Positions 12,922 through 24,836 of a stretch of DNA of 64,000 nt are shown here, piece by piece. Origin of the DNA: Coffea arabica (Eukaryota; Streptophyta; Magnoliopsida; Gentianales; Rubiaceae); the NCBI RefSeq assembly GCF_036785885.1, contig NC_092323.1:21956501-22020500 (forward strand). The letters are read 5' to 3'. Numbering within the stretch: the stretch's first letter is position 1; every line of letters begins with the position of its first letter. The notes beneath the pieces were generated by a model. It worked only from the letters and a program-made list of their open reading frames with translations. It was not told the origin of the DNA and did not search any database. Position numbers and translations under genes: made by a program.

Positions 12922-12939
12922 TGGCGCCATTGCCATGGA
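12922..12939 (+). promoter_or_regulatory. tRNA-Asp-like primer binding site
   Basis: TGGCGCCATTGCC begins 5 bases after the LTR end. It differs at one position from TGGCGCCGTTGCC, the complement of the 3' end of plant tRNA-Asp used by Athila-type elements. Confidence 0.85.
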
Positions 12940-13009
12940 ACGATGTTTTGGTTTATTTTGTTTCTTTCTAAATTGTTTTCTTTGAATTTGTCTGGCATTT
13001 TTCTAGTTT

Positions 13010-14857
13010 ATGCCTCGTTCTTCTCATACAGGCAAATTGATTTTTGATCCGGAAGTAGAGAAGATTGCGCGCCGAACTAGGAAAGAGACTAGACAGCTCA
13101 GAGAGGTGCAATCTAACATTGTATCTCAGGAACTGGACCCAGAGATTGAATCAACAGATTCAAGTGGTGATAATTCAATTGAGCCAGATCAAGAGGACAT
13201 CCTTATGGCGAGTGCAAGAACACTAAGGGAGCTGGCTGCTCCGAAATTGGCCCAGCAGCCATTGTGCATCACATTTCCAACTCTAGCTGAGAATATCTCT
13301 TTCGAACTGAAATCGGGATTAATTCACCTCTTACTCACGTTCCATGACCTCTCGGGGGAGGAACCCATAAACACATCCAAGAGTTCGATGTGGTATGCTC
13401 AAATATGAAACCTCCAGAAATTACTGAAGAGCAGATCAAACTTAGAGCCTTTCCTTTCTCCCTCAAGGATGCAACAAGGATTGGTTGTACTACCTACCTG
13501 CAGGTAGTATCACGACATGGGTCCAACTGAAAAAGAAATTTTTAAAAAAATTCTTCCCTGCATCCCGGGTTGCAAGTCTAAGAAAAGAGATATGCAACAT
13601 TAAGTAGTATCCTGGAGAATCCCTGTATGACTATTAGGAAAGGTTCAATAAGTTGTGCACTAGATGCCCACAGCATCAAATTAATGAGCAACTGTTGATC
13701 CAATACTTCTATGAGTGACTTCAGTCATCTGATAGAAGTATCATTGACGCTGTGAGTGAAGGGACACTGGCAAACAAGACAACTAGGAAGCATAACTGCT
13801 CATTGAAGCTATGATAGAAAATTCTCAACAGTTTGGCTTCCGCGAGAGTAATCCTACCCGTAGGGTTAATGAGGTAGAGACGTCGTCCATTTAGCAACAG
13901 ATATTGGAGCTAACATTTTTTGCTCAGCAATTAACTGTGGGGAACGTGCATCAAGCAAAGGTCTGTGAAATTTACACAAACGTGGGCCACCCTACTGACT
14001 CATGCCCTATTTTGCAAGAAGACGAGGTTGAACAAGTGAACATGGCTGGAGGAGTGCCGACGCCCCGTAGGCAGTACGATCCATACTCGAACACGTACAA
14101 TCCGGGTTGGAAAGACCATCCCAACTTCAGCTATGGGAACAAGCCACAGAATGCATTCTCAAATCGTCCACCAGGATTTTAGCAACTATGGCAACCAAAA
14201 ACTCAACGTTCGTCCTTAAATTCAGCAGACTCTTTGGAAGATATTATCAAGAGTCTGACCACGAGTGCTACTTAACTCCAGCAAGAAACCAGATCCTTGG
14301 TCACGAGTACTGCTCAGTTCCACTAGGAGACTAGATCGGGCATGAAAAATCTAGAGACTCAAATAAGTCACATGACAACTGCAATTAATCGCTTGGAATC
14401 TCAAGTCTTTAGAAAATTGCCTTCGCAATCCGAAACGAACCCCAAGAAAGTAAGTGCCATGACACTGAGAAGTGGCAAGGAAGTAAAAGGGTCTAAGACC
14501 ACGAATCTAAAGAGCAAAAGTGAAAAAGAGATCGAGAAGGAGATGGAAGAAGAAAGACGCATTTGTGAAAATCCAGAGGTAACTCTTATTTCAATACCCA
14601 TTAAATCTAATTTACCTCCTTTTTTAAGCAGGTTGGAGAAGACAAAGAAAGTGGAGAAAGAGAAAGAGATTCTGGACGTATTCCGAAAAGTGGAGATCAA
14701 TATCCCCTTGTTGGAGGCAATTAAACAATTATCGAAGTACGCGAAATTTCTCAAGGATTTATACATCCATAAGAGGAAGTTGAGAGGGGAGAAAAGAGTA
14801 GTGGTGGGAGAAAACGTATCGACTATACTCCAAAGAAAGCTCCCACCCCATGTGTGA
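13010..14857 (+). pseudogene. Athila-like gag, broken
   Basis: The gag frame starts at 13010 (MPRSSHTGK). Recognisable blocks in order are TLRELAAP and FELKSGLIHLL near 13215-13330, AFPFSLKD near 13450 in another frame, an altered CCHC knuckle (GHPTDSC) near 13990, and the Lys/Glu-rich linker 14342-14857 with AMTLRSGKEV and EILDVFRKVEINIPLL. Gag forms the particle and binds the RNA. At least four frame breaks occur: the first frame ends at 13408 in mid-domain, and others lie between 13440 and 14340. A further frameshift at about 14855 separates the linker from protease. The second Cys of the knuckle looks replaced by Tyr. Confidence 0.88.
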
Positions 14858-15788
14858 AAATCCAGATATGTTCACGATTTCTTGCAAAATAAGAGATACA
14901 CCAATTAGAAAAGCAATGCTGGATTTAGAAGCGTCAATCAATGTGATGCCAAAAACCATTTATACTTCTTTGAATCTTGGACCACTGAAAGAAATGGCCA
15001 TCATAATCCAACTAGCTAACCGCACCAATGCTTATCCAGAGGGGCTAGTTGAAGATGTCCCGATTCAGGTAAATGAGTTAATTTTTCCAACAGATTTTTA
15101 TATCCTGGATATGGGAGATGAAAAGTCGTTAAATCTGTCACCTATTTTGTTAAGTAGACCGTTTCTTAGCACTGTTAGGACTAAAATAGATGTAAATGAG
15201 AGTAGTTTATCACTGAAATTTGATGACGAAATGATAAATTTTAATATTTTTGAGGCGATGAAGTATCCGGAGGGATCTAATTCAGTCTTTGCTTTTAGTG
15301 TTATTGAACCCATTATACAGGAAACTTTTGAATTTGATTGTGAAGACACATTGGAAGTGCCTTTGACCAAGCATCTTGAATTGGGTGTAACTTTTGATGT
15401 GGACATGAGGAATGAGTTGTACCATGCAATTGAAGCATTACATTCACTTCCAACCATTCCTCCAAGGTATGGGTTTACCACTCTTTTTGTGCTAGAAACT
15501 CAGACAAAATTGTTACCTTCAGTTGTGCAAGCACCGAAGTTAGAACCTAAATCTCTCCTGAAACATCTAAAGTACGCATTTCTAAGAGACCGAGAGACGC
15601 TTCCGGTGATCATTTCTACACACTTATCTCCGAGTCAAGAGATAAAACTGATGCAAATCCTTAGGGATCATAAGGAGACGATTGGGTGGAACAAACCAGA
15701 TATCAAAGAAATAAACCCGTTCTTATGCATGCACCGGATAAGCCTCGAGAATGATACGAAACCGATAAACAGGCACAACGGAGGTTGA
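14850..15788 (+). pseudogene. Athila-like protease and pol N-terminal part
   Basis: A 312-codon open frame covers the retropepsin and the protease-RT linker. The protease active-site region reads MLDLEASINVMP, where the family has D-[LT]-G-A, so the Gly next to the catalytic Asp appears changed to Glu. Downstream are the conserved blocks LNLGPLKEM, NAYPEGLVEDV and FPTDFYILDM. After about 15160 the frame continues into the acidic linker (SLKFDDE, EFDCEDTLEVPL) and the start of RT (SPSQEIKLMQILRDHKETIGW). It cleaves Gag-Pol in active relatives; here it is probably dead. Confidence 0.88.
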
Positions 15789-17146
15789 ATCCCCTAATGA
15801 TGGAAGTTATGAAAAAGGAGATATTTAAACTCCTAGATGTGGGGATTATTTTTGCTATTTCGGACAGTCCTTGGGTGAACCCAGTTCAAGTTGCCTCAAA
15901 AAAGACAAGAGTGACTGTAGAGGAGAACTAGGAAGGTGATATGGTTCCGGTTAGAAAAGTTACTGGTTGGCGTCAGTACATTAACTACCAGAGTCTAAAT
16001 TCTGTGATGAAAAAAGACCATTTTTTTCTCCCTTTTATTGATCAGATGATAGAAAGATTAGCTAGTCGTATTTACTATTGTTTCTTGGATTGTTTTTCAA
16101 GATACTTTCAGATTGCGATAGCACAGGAGGACTAGGAAAAAATCACATTCACCTGCCCATTTGGTACCTTCGCTTATCGTAGGTTGCCTTTTGATCTTTG
16201 TAATGTTCCAACAACTTTTCAAAGGTGCATGGTAAGTATTTTCTCCGAATATGTAGAAAAAATTATTGAGGTGTTCATGGATGATTTTAGTGTATACGGG
16301 GATAGTTTTGATGAATATCTTAATAATCCAACTCTAATTTTGAAAAGATGTATAGAAACGAACTTGGTTTTTAATTGAAAAAAATATCATTTCATGATAG
16401 AGTATCGTATTGTCTTAGGGCATGTTGTGTCGGCTAAGGCAATAGAGGTAAATAAAGCAAAAATAGATCTCATTTCTACTCTACCTTATTCCGTATGTGT
16501 ATGGAAAGTGTGTTCCTTTTTTGGCCATGCAGGATTTTATAGGAGGTTCATCAAGGATTTCTCAAAGATCGGAGCACCCCTGTTCAAACTGCTGCAAAAA
16601 GACCCGACATTCGATTTCACCCACGAGTGCAAGGTGGCTTTTGATAAATTGAAGAATCGTTGATATCGTCGTCCATCATTCAACCTCCAGATTGGAGCCT
16701 ACCGTTTGAAATCATGTGCGACGCGAGTGATTATGCCGTAGGAGCCGTGTTGGGGCAAAGGATTGCCAAGGCGGCGCACGCTATCTACTATGCGTAGAGA
16801 GCATTGAGTGAAGCCCAACTCAACTACTCCACGATGGAGAAAGAACTACTAGCTGTCATTTTTGCACTAGAAAAAATTTAGATTATATTTATTGGGTGTA
16901 AAAGTAATTATTTTTTCTGATCATGTAGGCTTGAGATACTTGTTGGCGAAGAAGGATGCGAAACCGAGGCTCATAAGGTGGATCTTACTCCTGCAGAAGT
17001 TCGACTTAGAGATCAAGGATAAAAGTGGGGCCGAAAACTTGGTAGCTGATCATTTGAATCGGTTGCTTACGAATAGGGAGGATTTGCCATTTAGAGAATC
17101 ATTCCTAGAGAAGCAATTACTAGCCATTGATTCGTCAGTACCTTAG
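15789..17146 (+). pseudogene. Athila-like reverse transcriptase and RNase H, broken
   Basis: RT blocks in order are EVMKKEIFKLLDVGII, SPWVNPVQV, WRQYINYQSLN, YYCFLDCFSRYFQI (first catalytic Asp), TFTCPFGTFAYRRLPFDLCN and FMDDFSVYG (catalytic DD near 16281). Then come the thumb and connection (GFYRRFIKDFSKI) and RNase H ([49 protein letters not shown]). Stops interrupt it near 15929, 16132, 16376, 16661 and 16795, plus frameshifts near 16660 and 16880. The stop near 16132 sits where related elements read Asp-Gln-Glu-Lys, fitting CAG to TAG; the one at 16376 fits a lost Trp. Confidence 0.92.
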
Positions 17147-17155
17147 TATACTGAT

Positions 17156-18438
17156 ATTGTCAATTTTTTTTGTAACGAATCAATTATCTGCAAGTTGACC
17201 AAAGGTTAAGAGAGATAAATTGAGAAGTGACACCAAATACTATATCTGGGATGACCCTTACCTGTGGAAGCAATACTCGGATCAAGTAATAAGAATATGT
17301 GTAAGTGCCGGTGAGTTCCATTCTATTTTAACTTTTAGCCATTCTTTTGTATATGGAGGGCACTTTGGGCCAAAACGAACAGCTCGTAAGGTGTTGGAAA
17401 GTGGTGTTATTGGCCTATTCTGTTTAAGGATGCATATTCATTTTGTAAATCTTGTGATAAGTGTCAAAGGGTGGGAAATATTTCTTGTAAAAACCAAATG
17501 ATTCAAACCCCCATGTTGTTTGTTAAAATTTTCGATATGTGGGGTATAGATTTCATTGGTCCTTTTCCCTCGTCTTTTGGATTCTTATATATTCTACTTG
17601 CTGTCTATTATGCTTCCAAATGGGTGGAGGCAAAGGCCACTCGGACTAATAATTCAAGAGTGGTTGCAGACTTCATAAAGTCTAATATTTTTATCGGCTT
17701 TGAAATGTCGAGAGTTATAGTTAGTGACAGGGGCATTCATTTTTACAATAAGACGATCGCTGCCTTGTTCCGTAAGTATGACGTACTCTACAAAGTGTCC
17801 ACATCCTATCATCCGCAGACGAATGGTCAAGCCGAAATGTCGAATAGGGAGGTTAAATCAATTCTGGAAAAGATGGTGCGGCCTGATAGAAAAGACTGGG
17901 GTTTGAAGTTGGAAGATACTTTATGAGCTTACCGCACCTTGTATAAAACACCAATTGGAATGTCCTTATACAGATTGGTCTTTGGTAAGCTGTGCCACCT
18001 CCCAGTAGAATTTGAACACAAGGCGTTCTGGGCAATTAAGCTGTGCAACATGGACCTTATGGATGTCAGAGAACATAGAAAACTCCAATTACAATAGCTA
18101 GAAGAACTAAGAAATGAAACCTATGAAAACGCATCAATTTATAAAGAGAGGAGCAAAGTCTTTGATGACCAACAAGTCTCAAGGAAATCATTTGTAATAG
18201 GGCAAAAAGTCCTCCTATATCACCGAGACTTAAGATTTTTTCCGGTAAGTTGCGTTCACGTTAGATTAGTCCATTTATCATTTCTAATATTTTTCATCAT
18301 AGTGCAGTGGAAATTCATAGTTTGAAAATGGAGAAGAAGTTCGTGATAAATGGTCACTGTCTGAAACCCTATTATGAAGGGTTTAATAGTGAGCAAGTGG
18401 AGGTCATATCTCTTGATGAACCAGATTGTGAGGTTTAA
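17156..18438 (+). pseudogene. Athila-like integrase, broken
   Basis: The N-terminal zinc-binding part lies near 17220-17480 (HSFVYGGHFGPKRTARK). The catalytic core is at 17471-17926, with the first Asp in MWGIDFIGPFP, the second in VSDRGIHF (usually SDGG) and the Glu in NGQAEMSNREVK. The C-terminal region runs on in shifted frames ([16 protein letters not shown]) and ends at 18436-18438 (TAA) after LKPYYEGF and ISLDEPDCEV, a typical Athila pol ending. A TGA at 17924-17926 (usual Trp position) and a frameshift near 17480 break it. No chromodomain is seen, as expected for this lineage. Confidence 0.9.
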
Positions 18439-18605
18439 CTAACTATTACAGTGTCTAGTCAAAGATGTTAAAGAAAGGCGCGGCTTGGGAGGCAACCCAA
18501 GAATTACATTACTAGTTGTCAATTTTCATTACCTTTCGATTTTGTCGTGCTATTTTTATATTATAATTATTTTTGTGGTGGTTAACAGAAGACTGAGGGT
18601 TCCAA

Positions 18606-18758
18606 GGCGTGCCCACGCTTTATAGGGGTGCGTCAAGTGCATTGTACGAATTAGGGACTATCAATGTCAAGGCGTGCCCACGCCTTGGAAGGGACTCTCT
18701 TGGACATGATTGGGACGCGATGGTCAGAAGACAATAGCCTCCAAGACGTGCCCACGCC
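18606..18758. repeat. Three copies of a GGCGTG-CC-CACGCC hairpin motif
   Basis: Copies lie at 18606-18619, 18671-18684 and 18745-18758. The middle copy is a perfect 6-bp inverted repeat (GGCGTG / CACGCC) with a 2-base loop; the others differ by one base. Spacings are about 65 and 74 bp. A related copy is in each LTR (11546-11558; 22642-22655, the latter decayed at CpG sites) and a half copy at 21933-21943. They sit between integrase and the third ORF. Confidence 0.7.
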
Positions 18759-18939
18759 TTCCAACCTTTGCGTCAATGAAAGTCAAAACTTGACCAGGAC
18801 CTCTCTAACTCCATTTTTCTACTTTCTTTTTTTTCCTTATCTTGTCTGGTCTTGTCAATTACATTTATCTTAGTTTCTCCGTTTCAATTTTCATTGTTTT
18901 GTCTTAGTTTCACTTCTTCTTTTCTCCATTCTTGTTGGT

Positions 18940-19510
18940 CTGCCGCCACCATCACTGTCACTGTCCGCGGCCCTCCTTTCTCTCTCTTCCATCGCGCGCT
19001 CCATTCTTCCAACCCTTGCGCGCGCAGGAGTAGCCCAGCGCCCTCACCTCGCCACAGTTGCCTGCGCCGCCGACTAGATCTGCCGACGCAGCATTTTGAG
19101 CGCCCGCCGCCAGCTCGCCAGTTGCGTACTGCCTAGCCTCACGCCTTCACCAACAGCGCACGCCCACCGGCACGCTGCCTTCTGAGCACGTCGTGCGCGA
19201 GTTAGCCTCGCGCACGCGGGACCAACGTACCTCACAATGCCCCTCAATCGCGCGCTCCAGCAGCGCAAGCCGAAGCTCGCGGCCTTAGCGCACACCCCCT
19301 CTCAGACAAGTGCGCGACTAGCACGCAAGTTAGCCAACACGCGACCCAGCAGAGAAAGCGCAACCAGCGTGCCTGCTAGCACGAGCCCAGGCCCGCGGTT
19401 TCCCCTCTGCCAGCCTGCCCATCCGCGCGCCCATTAGTCGCGCAAGAGGAACTCTCTCGCAACTCCTTCTCTCACCGCGCGTCTCTCCCGCAGTCTCCTC
19501 CATCGTGGAA
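18940..19510 (+). other. GC-rich CpG-dense block between pol and ORF3
   Basis: This block stands out from the AT-rich element: it is dominated by CGC, GCG and CCG runs (CGCGCGC-like words, GCCGCCGAC). Short frames are open in several phases, Pro/Ala/Arg-rich, and resemble no known domain. It could be part of the leader for the third ORF or a captured host segment. Confidence 0.55.
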
Positions 19511-19821
19511 AAAGTGGTACCCCTATTTCTCTCTTTTTGCACTAGTGACTCAGATCTGTGATTTTTATTGCTAAATTTCCTCTTCTTGTTCGGTTGACAT
19601 AATTGTTAGTTTTATCAAGAGACCATTTGATTGTTGACTGAAAGTGAGGGATCTCATATCTGCCTTTCATTGATTATCTGTCTTATGGACACCTGTGGGT
19701 TCATTCTCTGTGAATTACTTTGTTTTGTTGACTGTGCTTAGGAGTGTACTTGTGACCCTTTGTCTTCATTTGGTATTTTCTTGTTGGCTTGTGCCTGTGA
19801 AATTGACATTTTTGCCCCTAC

Positions 19822-21060
19822 ATGGTTCCAAAGAAAGCCACTACCTCTAAGGCATCGGGTTCCAACTCTCGTAAGAGGCGGGCCCCTATCCAACCCCCTA
19901 CTAGGTCCCGTTTGGGTCTGTCTAGGAGTACCTTGTTTCCTGGAGTGTAGGGGGAACCTATGAAGGATCTCACACCGGCGCAGAGGGAGCGGGTAAACTC
20001 CTTGGTGATTCGTCCATTCGCACTATGCAAGTGCTTTCACGCCCTAACTCTCAACCAGTTGAATATTGTTAGGGAGGTGGAGCAGTTGTTTGCTGCTATA
20101 GGGTGGGAAAAGTTTCTGGTTATTGACTACTCTGCTTATGAGGAGCTCTGCTATGAGTTCTATGCCACCTTTGAGTTTTGACAAGTCTGCTAATCTAGCC
20201 TTAGATTCTCCGGGGGTAATCAAGTATAGATTGAGGGGTACTCCACAGGCCCATTCCATTAATGAGTTCAACATCATGTTGGGGTTTGTGAGTGAGGACA
20301 CCATCGCCTCCGGTGCCTATATCAACAGTGCCTGCGACTACACCCAATCCTTTGCCAATAATTATATAGAGATATGGAGAGAGTGGTCCACTGACAAGCA
20401 ACTCTACAACCCAAGTCAGTCTAAGGCCTCATATCTCAAGGATTCGGTGCTAAAGGTCATTCACCGATTTCTGACCTATAACTTCTTGGGTCGGAAGGAT
20501 TCCTCCGGCACCCTTGCCAAAGTTAAGTTCTATTTCCTCCGATGCATGCGTAATAAAGTTCAAGTCAATTTTGGTTGCTGGGTGGCCTCTCAGTTGCAGT
20601 CAATCCTCAGCAAGCGCCATAAACCCTTGATTATGGGCTCCCTCATCACTCATTCGGTTGTCCGCTTGGGAGTGCTCGACCTAGATAAAGAGCATCAACT
20701 CACCTTAGCTCGCGAGCTTGAGCCTTTGGACTTGCGCACCCTAGAGCGGATGGGGGTCATTCGCAAAGTGGGGGATGCTTATCGGTTCACACCTCCTGGT
20801 GAGGCTGTTCCCCAACCATAGGTTCCCCCCACTGCACCCACATCGGAGGAGGGTCAGGCGGGCCCTTCTCACCCTGCGCCATCTCCTTGGGACGCCGACT
20901 TCCGTACCCTACGGGATTTCATTCAGGATTTGGGCGCTACTGTTGAACGGCTGGATGGCCATCTCGCAGCACTGCAGGTTTTGGCCCATATTCAGAAGGA
21001 GAATCAAGCAACTTTCTTTGTGCATACTGGATTCCAGCCGCTTCATCCTCTTCTCCCTTA
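19822..21060 (+). pseudogene. Athila-like third ORF (env position)
   Basis: The ORF starts ATG at 19822 (MVPKKATTSK), has a basic NLS-like patch (SRKRRAP) and continues into a conserved central region: LCYEFYATFEF, YRLRGTPQAHSINEFN, GAYINSACDY, KVIHRFLTYNFLGR and WVASQLQSI. A TAG at 19948-19950, a one-base shift at about 20178 and a TAG at 20819-20821 break it; the frame after the last stop stays open with a probable coiled coil (FRTLRDFIQDLGATVERLD) to about 21060. It lies where Athila elements carry their extra, often called env-like, ORF. No signal peptide or transmembrane segment was seen, so an envelope role is not supported. Confidence 0.75.
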
Positions 21061-22470
21061 GTGTCTCGCTGCACCCTCTCAGTAGTCAGGGAAGTTCGCC
21101 CCCTTTAACCTTACACTTTATTTTGTCTTTACTACATTGAGGACAATGTAGGTTTTAGATGTGGGGAGTGATTTCTATTATTTCTTTTTATTTCTACTAT
21201 TTCTTTTTGCTCGAAAAAAAAAAGAAAAAAAGGGGAAAATGAAACAAACAGAAAAAGGAAAAAATATGTAGTTAGTTCACTTTTTGTTAGAGCATTTTGC
21301 TATGATGGATTATATAATCAAGGTGCACGTGTATGTGGTCATATATGCTAGCTATGCATTTTGATTTTCCTTGGCAATATCGTTAAATATTGAATATGCT
21401 GGACTTGACCCATTCTTGAAACTTTTGGGAGCTTTTGAGCCATGAACGAGCACGTTATTCTTGTTTGCTTCGTTTGTGTTGTTGAATGGGTATCACACAT
21501 GGTATTGGCATTTTAGAACTTGCTATTTTATACATATCGAGACCACATTTTGTTGAACTAGATGCATCTGAAATGATAAGGGCATTTAGGATCTAACCTT
21601 CTTTAGTTTTCTACAAATCATGCCTTTATCTTGTCTCCCAATAATGAACCAATTTGATCTTTTATCCTTCTCCTTTGTTTGTTAGCTGTGTTTGATAACT
21701 CAGAACCTTTTTAGACTTTCTTGTTCAACCTGGTATCATTAAGAGATGTCTAAATTTCATTGCTTGTTGCAAGGCAAATAAATCTAGAGTCGCAAGTGTT
21801 GTTAGAATAGAACTTGTATGGTGTTGGTTCTGTGCATCGGAGATCGAAAAGAAAAAAAAAAGAGACGAGAAAAAGGGAAAAAAAAAGGAGAAAATGTCAA
21901 CAAATTGATGAATATGGGATTCTGGCTTACAAGCCCACGCCTTGCAAGACGCCCTTTCAGGAAAAAAAAAAGAGAGAAAAAAAGAGTTTCGACATTTGCA
22001 CAGTGGATATAGCAAATGGAAATGCCTTACTTGTGAAATTTCTCCAGTAAAGTGCTGAGGTTATGTAGTGGATATCAGACATTCTCTTGACGCATTACTC
22101 CCTATCTTTACCTTCTTATCCCGCCTTTTACTTAAGTCCCATTACAACCCTATTAAAGTCCCTTTGATTTGTATAGTTAGCTCACTTTTGAGTGGTGGAG
22201 ATGTGATAAATGTGCAAGCCTACGGTAATACCATTGCATGATGTTGATTTGAGCGTTCCAAATATTTATACATTTTCTTGAAAGGTGACGAGTATTACTG
22301 TTCATATTCTTTGGACTACCACTTATCCGATGTGTTCTAATTTTGGCAGCATTGTCAGGAATGCTGGATGCTTGTGTTAGTGTAGATTACTGCATAATCG
22401 TTGCTATCTTGATTGTACTTCTGAGTTTCGAAATGCTTACGGACAAGCATTGTCTAGGTGTGGGGGGATT
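21061..22470 (+). other. Athila 3' untranslated region with polypurine tracts
   Basis: No gene is seen. A GAGGACAATGTAGG block followed by a PPT-like ATGTGGGGAG occurs at 21138-21170, a signature region of Athila-type elements. Purine-only runs (AAAAGAAAAAAAA type) lie at 21840-21895 and 21960-21985. The actual polypurine tract GGTGTGGGGGGATT is at 22457-22470, directly before the 3' LTR. Confidence 0.8.
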
Positions 22471-24018
22471 TGATAGAACAATAATTGGGCACCTTTTGCA
22501 CTATTATTTTGTCATAATTTTGGCTACTTACTGTGTTAAGTGTTGAGATTTTGCTCATATTTGATATTTGTGTAAATTGTAGATGGTTGGTGTCAAAAAG
22601 TGCTCTCTTGAGGCAAATTTTCAGAAGACCCTTTATTTCATGGCATGCCCACACCAGAAACTGAAAAGATATACCTAAAAGACGGACCCTGCGGAATTGG
22701 TAGAAAATGTGGGCAATTAGGAAATTAGATTCACGTGGGCCGCGGAGGTGCAGGGGATTAAAACTCCTAGAGAAAGTTTTGCCCTTGGACATTTTTTCTT
22801 CTGCTGGCGACGCTACTGGGAAGATATAAAAGAAGAAAACCAAATTCACGTGATATGATGAGAGGAGCTCTTCGTTTTTGTTTTTTTCCGGCTGTCAGAC
22901 GTTTTACTTTTTGGCTTTTGCTTGTAACCGACTTTCTCTAGTGCTTTTCGTTTACTTTTTGCTTCAGTACGAACACAAACCCAGAGACAATCAAGACTTT
23001 TCCTTTTGCTTTCTTCGTTACTTCATCGATCCAAATCCTTTGATATTTGTGTGGATGGAATCAATCAAACCACGCGGGACTAATACGATGAGCAGCGGCT
23101 AGATTTCTTCTCTACCCAAAAATCGACGCGAAGGCGCGGTCCATAATATCTGTGATATCTAATCGAATTTTCATTATTTCTTCCAATTCGTTACTATTCG
23201 TGCGTTTCCTGGATTAATTGTTCATGGGTATTTTATTAATTGAGTGTCAACGGTCGGATATTTAATTTAATTTAATAGCCTACTGTCACGTTAACTAATT
23301 TGAATCCGTAATTGTTCGTATAGTTGACAACTAGTGACAACCATCATAATTTACTTTGTGTTAGGAAAACGTAAGATCTAGTTTAAATAAACCCTCTTAG
23401 CGTGTTTATTGGTTAGGGTTGAGTTTTTCTAATTTTAATGCAACTGGATAATTAAATTCCTACGATCGTACCTAGAGTTGTTTTTTGGTTAGAGAAGCAG
23501 TCAACGGTCGTACCTTGACTGTCGAAAAAGTAAGGAAGAATTGGCTGTCAAAACTTGTTGATGGCTATAACCAATCTAGTGACGAATGAATGAAATATGT
23601 TTGTATCGATGATCATTTAATTGGACCGTGCCTGAAAAGTTGATCCTTTGGGTAGAATTTTATTAATTGCTATTTTTAGTAAATTGCACTTGGTGAGTTA
23701 GCTTTTGAATTTTGTTTATTTTATTTTCAATTTCATTCCACTAAATAGCCCCCAATTTTGTTTTATTGACTTGGAAAGAAACAACTTCCTACCCGTTTCC
23801 TATAGAATCGACTTTACTTGCCATTGTATGAAAATTTAATACTTTTATAGACAATTCTGATATATCGGATCAAACCAACTCTTCAGGAATAGGGTGAATC
23901 AAGTAACCCATTGCACACTTAGGGTCCCTGCTCCAGTACTTGGATTTGTTTTATAATTAATTGTGGTGGTAATTAGAACTTTTTAGTAATTATTATTGCA
24001 CAGGCTCGACACATGTCA
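22471..24018 (+). repeat. 3' LTR of Athila-like element
   Basis: Begins TGATAGAACAATAATTGGGC and ends GACACATGTCA, followed by the target duplication AAGTT at 24019. It aligns throughout with 11376-12916, with scattered substitutions and a few indels (1548 versus 1541 bp). Confidence 0.95.
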
Positions 24019-24729
24019 AAGTTCAACTGTTCTAAAAGTTTAACTACATAAAATGGAAATTGACGCATAAAAATCTTGCTTGAAATGAATAAGATTTTTA
24101 TTCATCTGCCTATTCTAAGATTCTTTTCCCCTCCCTATCTGATACCGTTACAGTGATAGTATTACTGCATTTCTCCTACTTTAACTCTTTTAAATTTACA
24201 TAAAACAGTGTTTGGAAAAATTATTTGATCATTTAAGCATAAAGCCACTAGGACTTAGCTGTGCATAGGCTAAATATTACAAAATCATAATCTTCAACTA
24301 AGTTGCTTTAACCAACTATCTAAAAAATCAGCAAAAAAACAAAGTAGTTCCACCTTTGTCAGATTTTTTTAATTGAAAATTTGCAAAAGCTAAGACTTCT
24401 AACCTTTTATGTATTCAATGTCGACTTTTCAGTTAGCCACAATGCTATCTAAATTTTCAAAAAAAAAAACATGTAAAAGATTTTATTGTCAATGGTCTGA
24501 ACCACCAATTTTAACATCTTATGACAGTTCATCACTAATGAAATATTAATAGTTTCAATCTTTCAAATTTCTAGCTATTCCATGGGAGAAATGGAAAAAC
24601 AACTTATTCAAAAGGTTCTGGCTACAAATCAAGCTCTAGTGAGAATCATACTTGGCAAGATTACTACATGAAAAACTAGATAGAATCGTAACAAGTTCAA
24701 AACCTTGAGCATCACCTACCTTAGCTATT
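24019..24729. other. AT-rich DNA between elements
   Basis: No gene seen. It ends with the left copy (24715-24729) of the 15-bp target duplication of the LINE that follows. Confidence 0.6.
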
Positions 24730-24836
24730 TTTTTCCCAAGTAATTTTCTTTTTATTGCTAATACGGAAATGGCGGAGTACAAAGAGGGGGGCCTAAACCG
24801 TACCTCCAAGAGCTATTGCACTATTTCTGACGAGCT

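Larger units (their letters stand above)
11376..24018 (+). mobile_element. Athila-like Ty3/gypsy retrotransposon, 12.6 kb
   Basis: It has both ends: LTRs of 1541 and 1548 bp, 5-bp target duplications AAGTT at 11371-11375 and 24019-24023, a tRNA-Asp-like primer site, a polypurine tract and gag, protease, RT/RNase H, integrase and a third ORF in order. The primer site, long LTRs, large size, Athila-style gag and gag-protease linker, and the extra ORF downstream of integrase all point to the Athila lineage. Every coding region has stops or frameshifts. The LTRs differ by scattered substitutions, so the insertion is not young. Confidence 0.95.

Noticed and set aside
22454-22849. 131-codon minus-strand frame spanning the start of the 3' LTR
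   Set aside because: Runs antisense through the LTR boundary and polypurine tract; the matching 5' LTR frame is much shorter.
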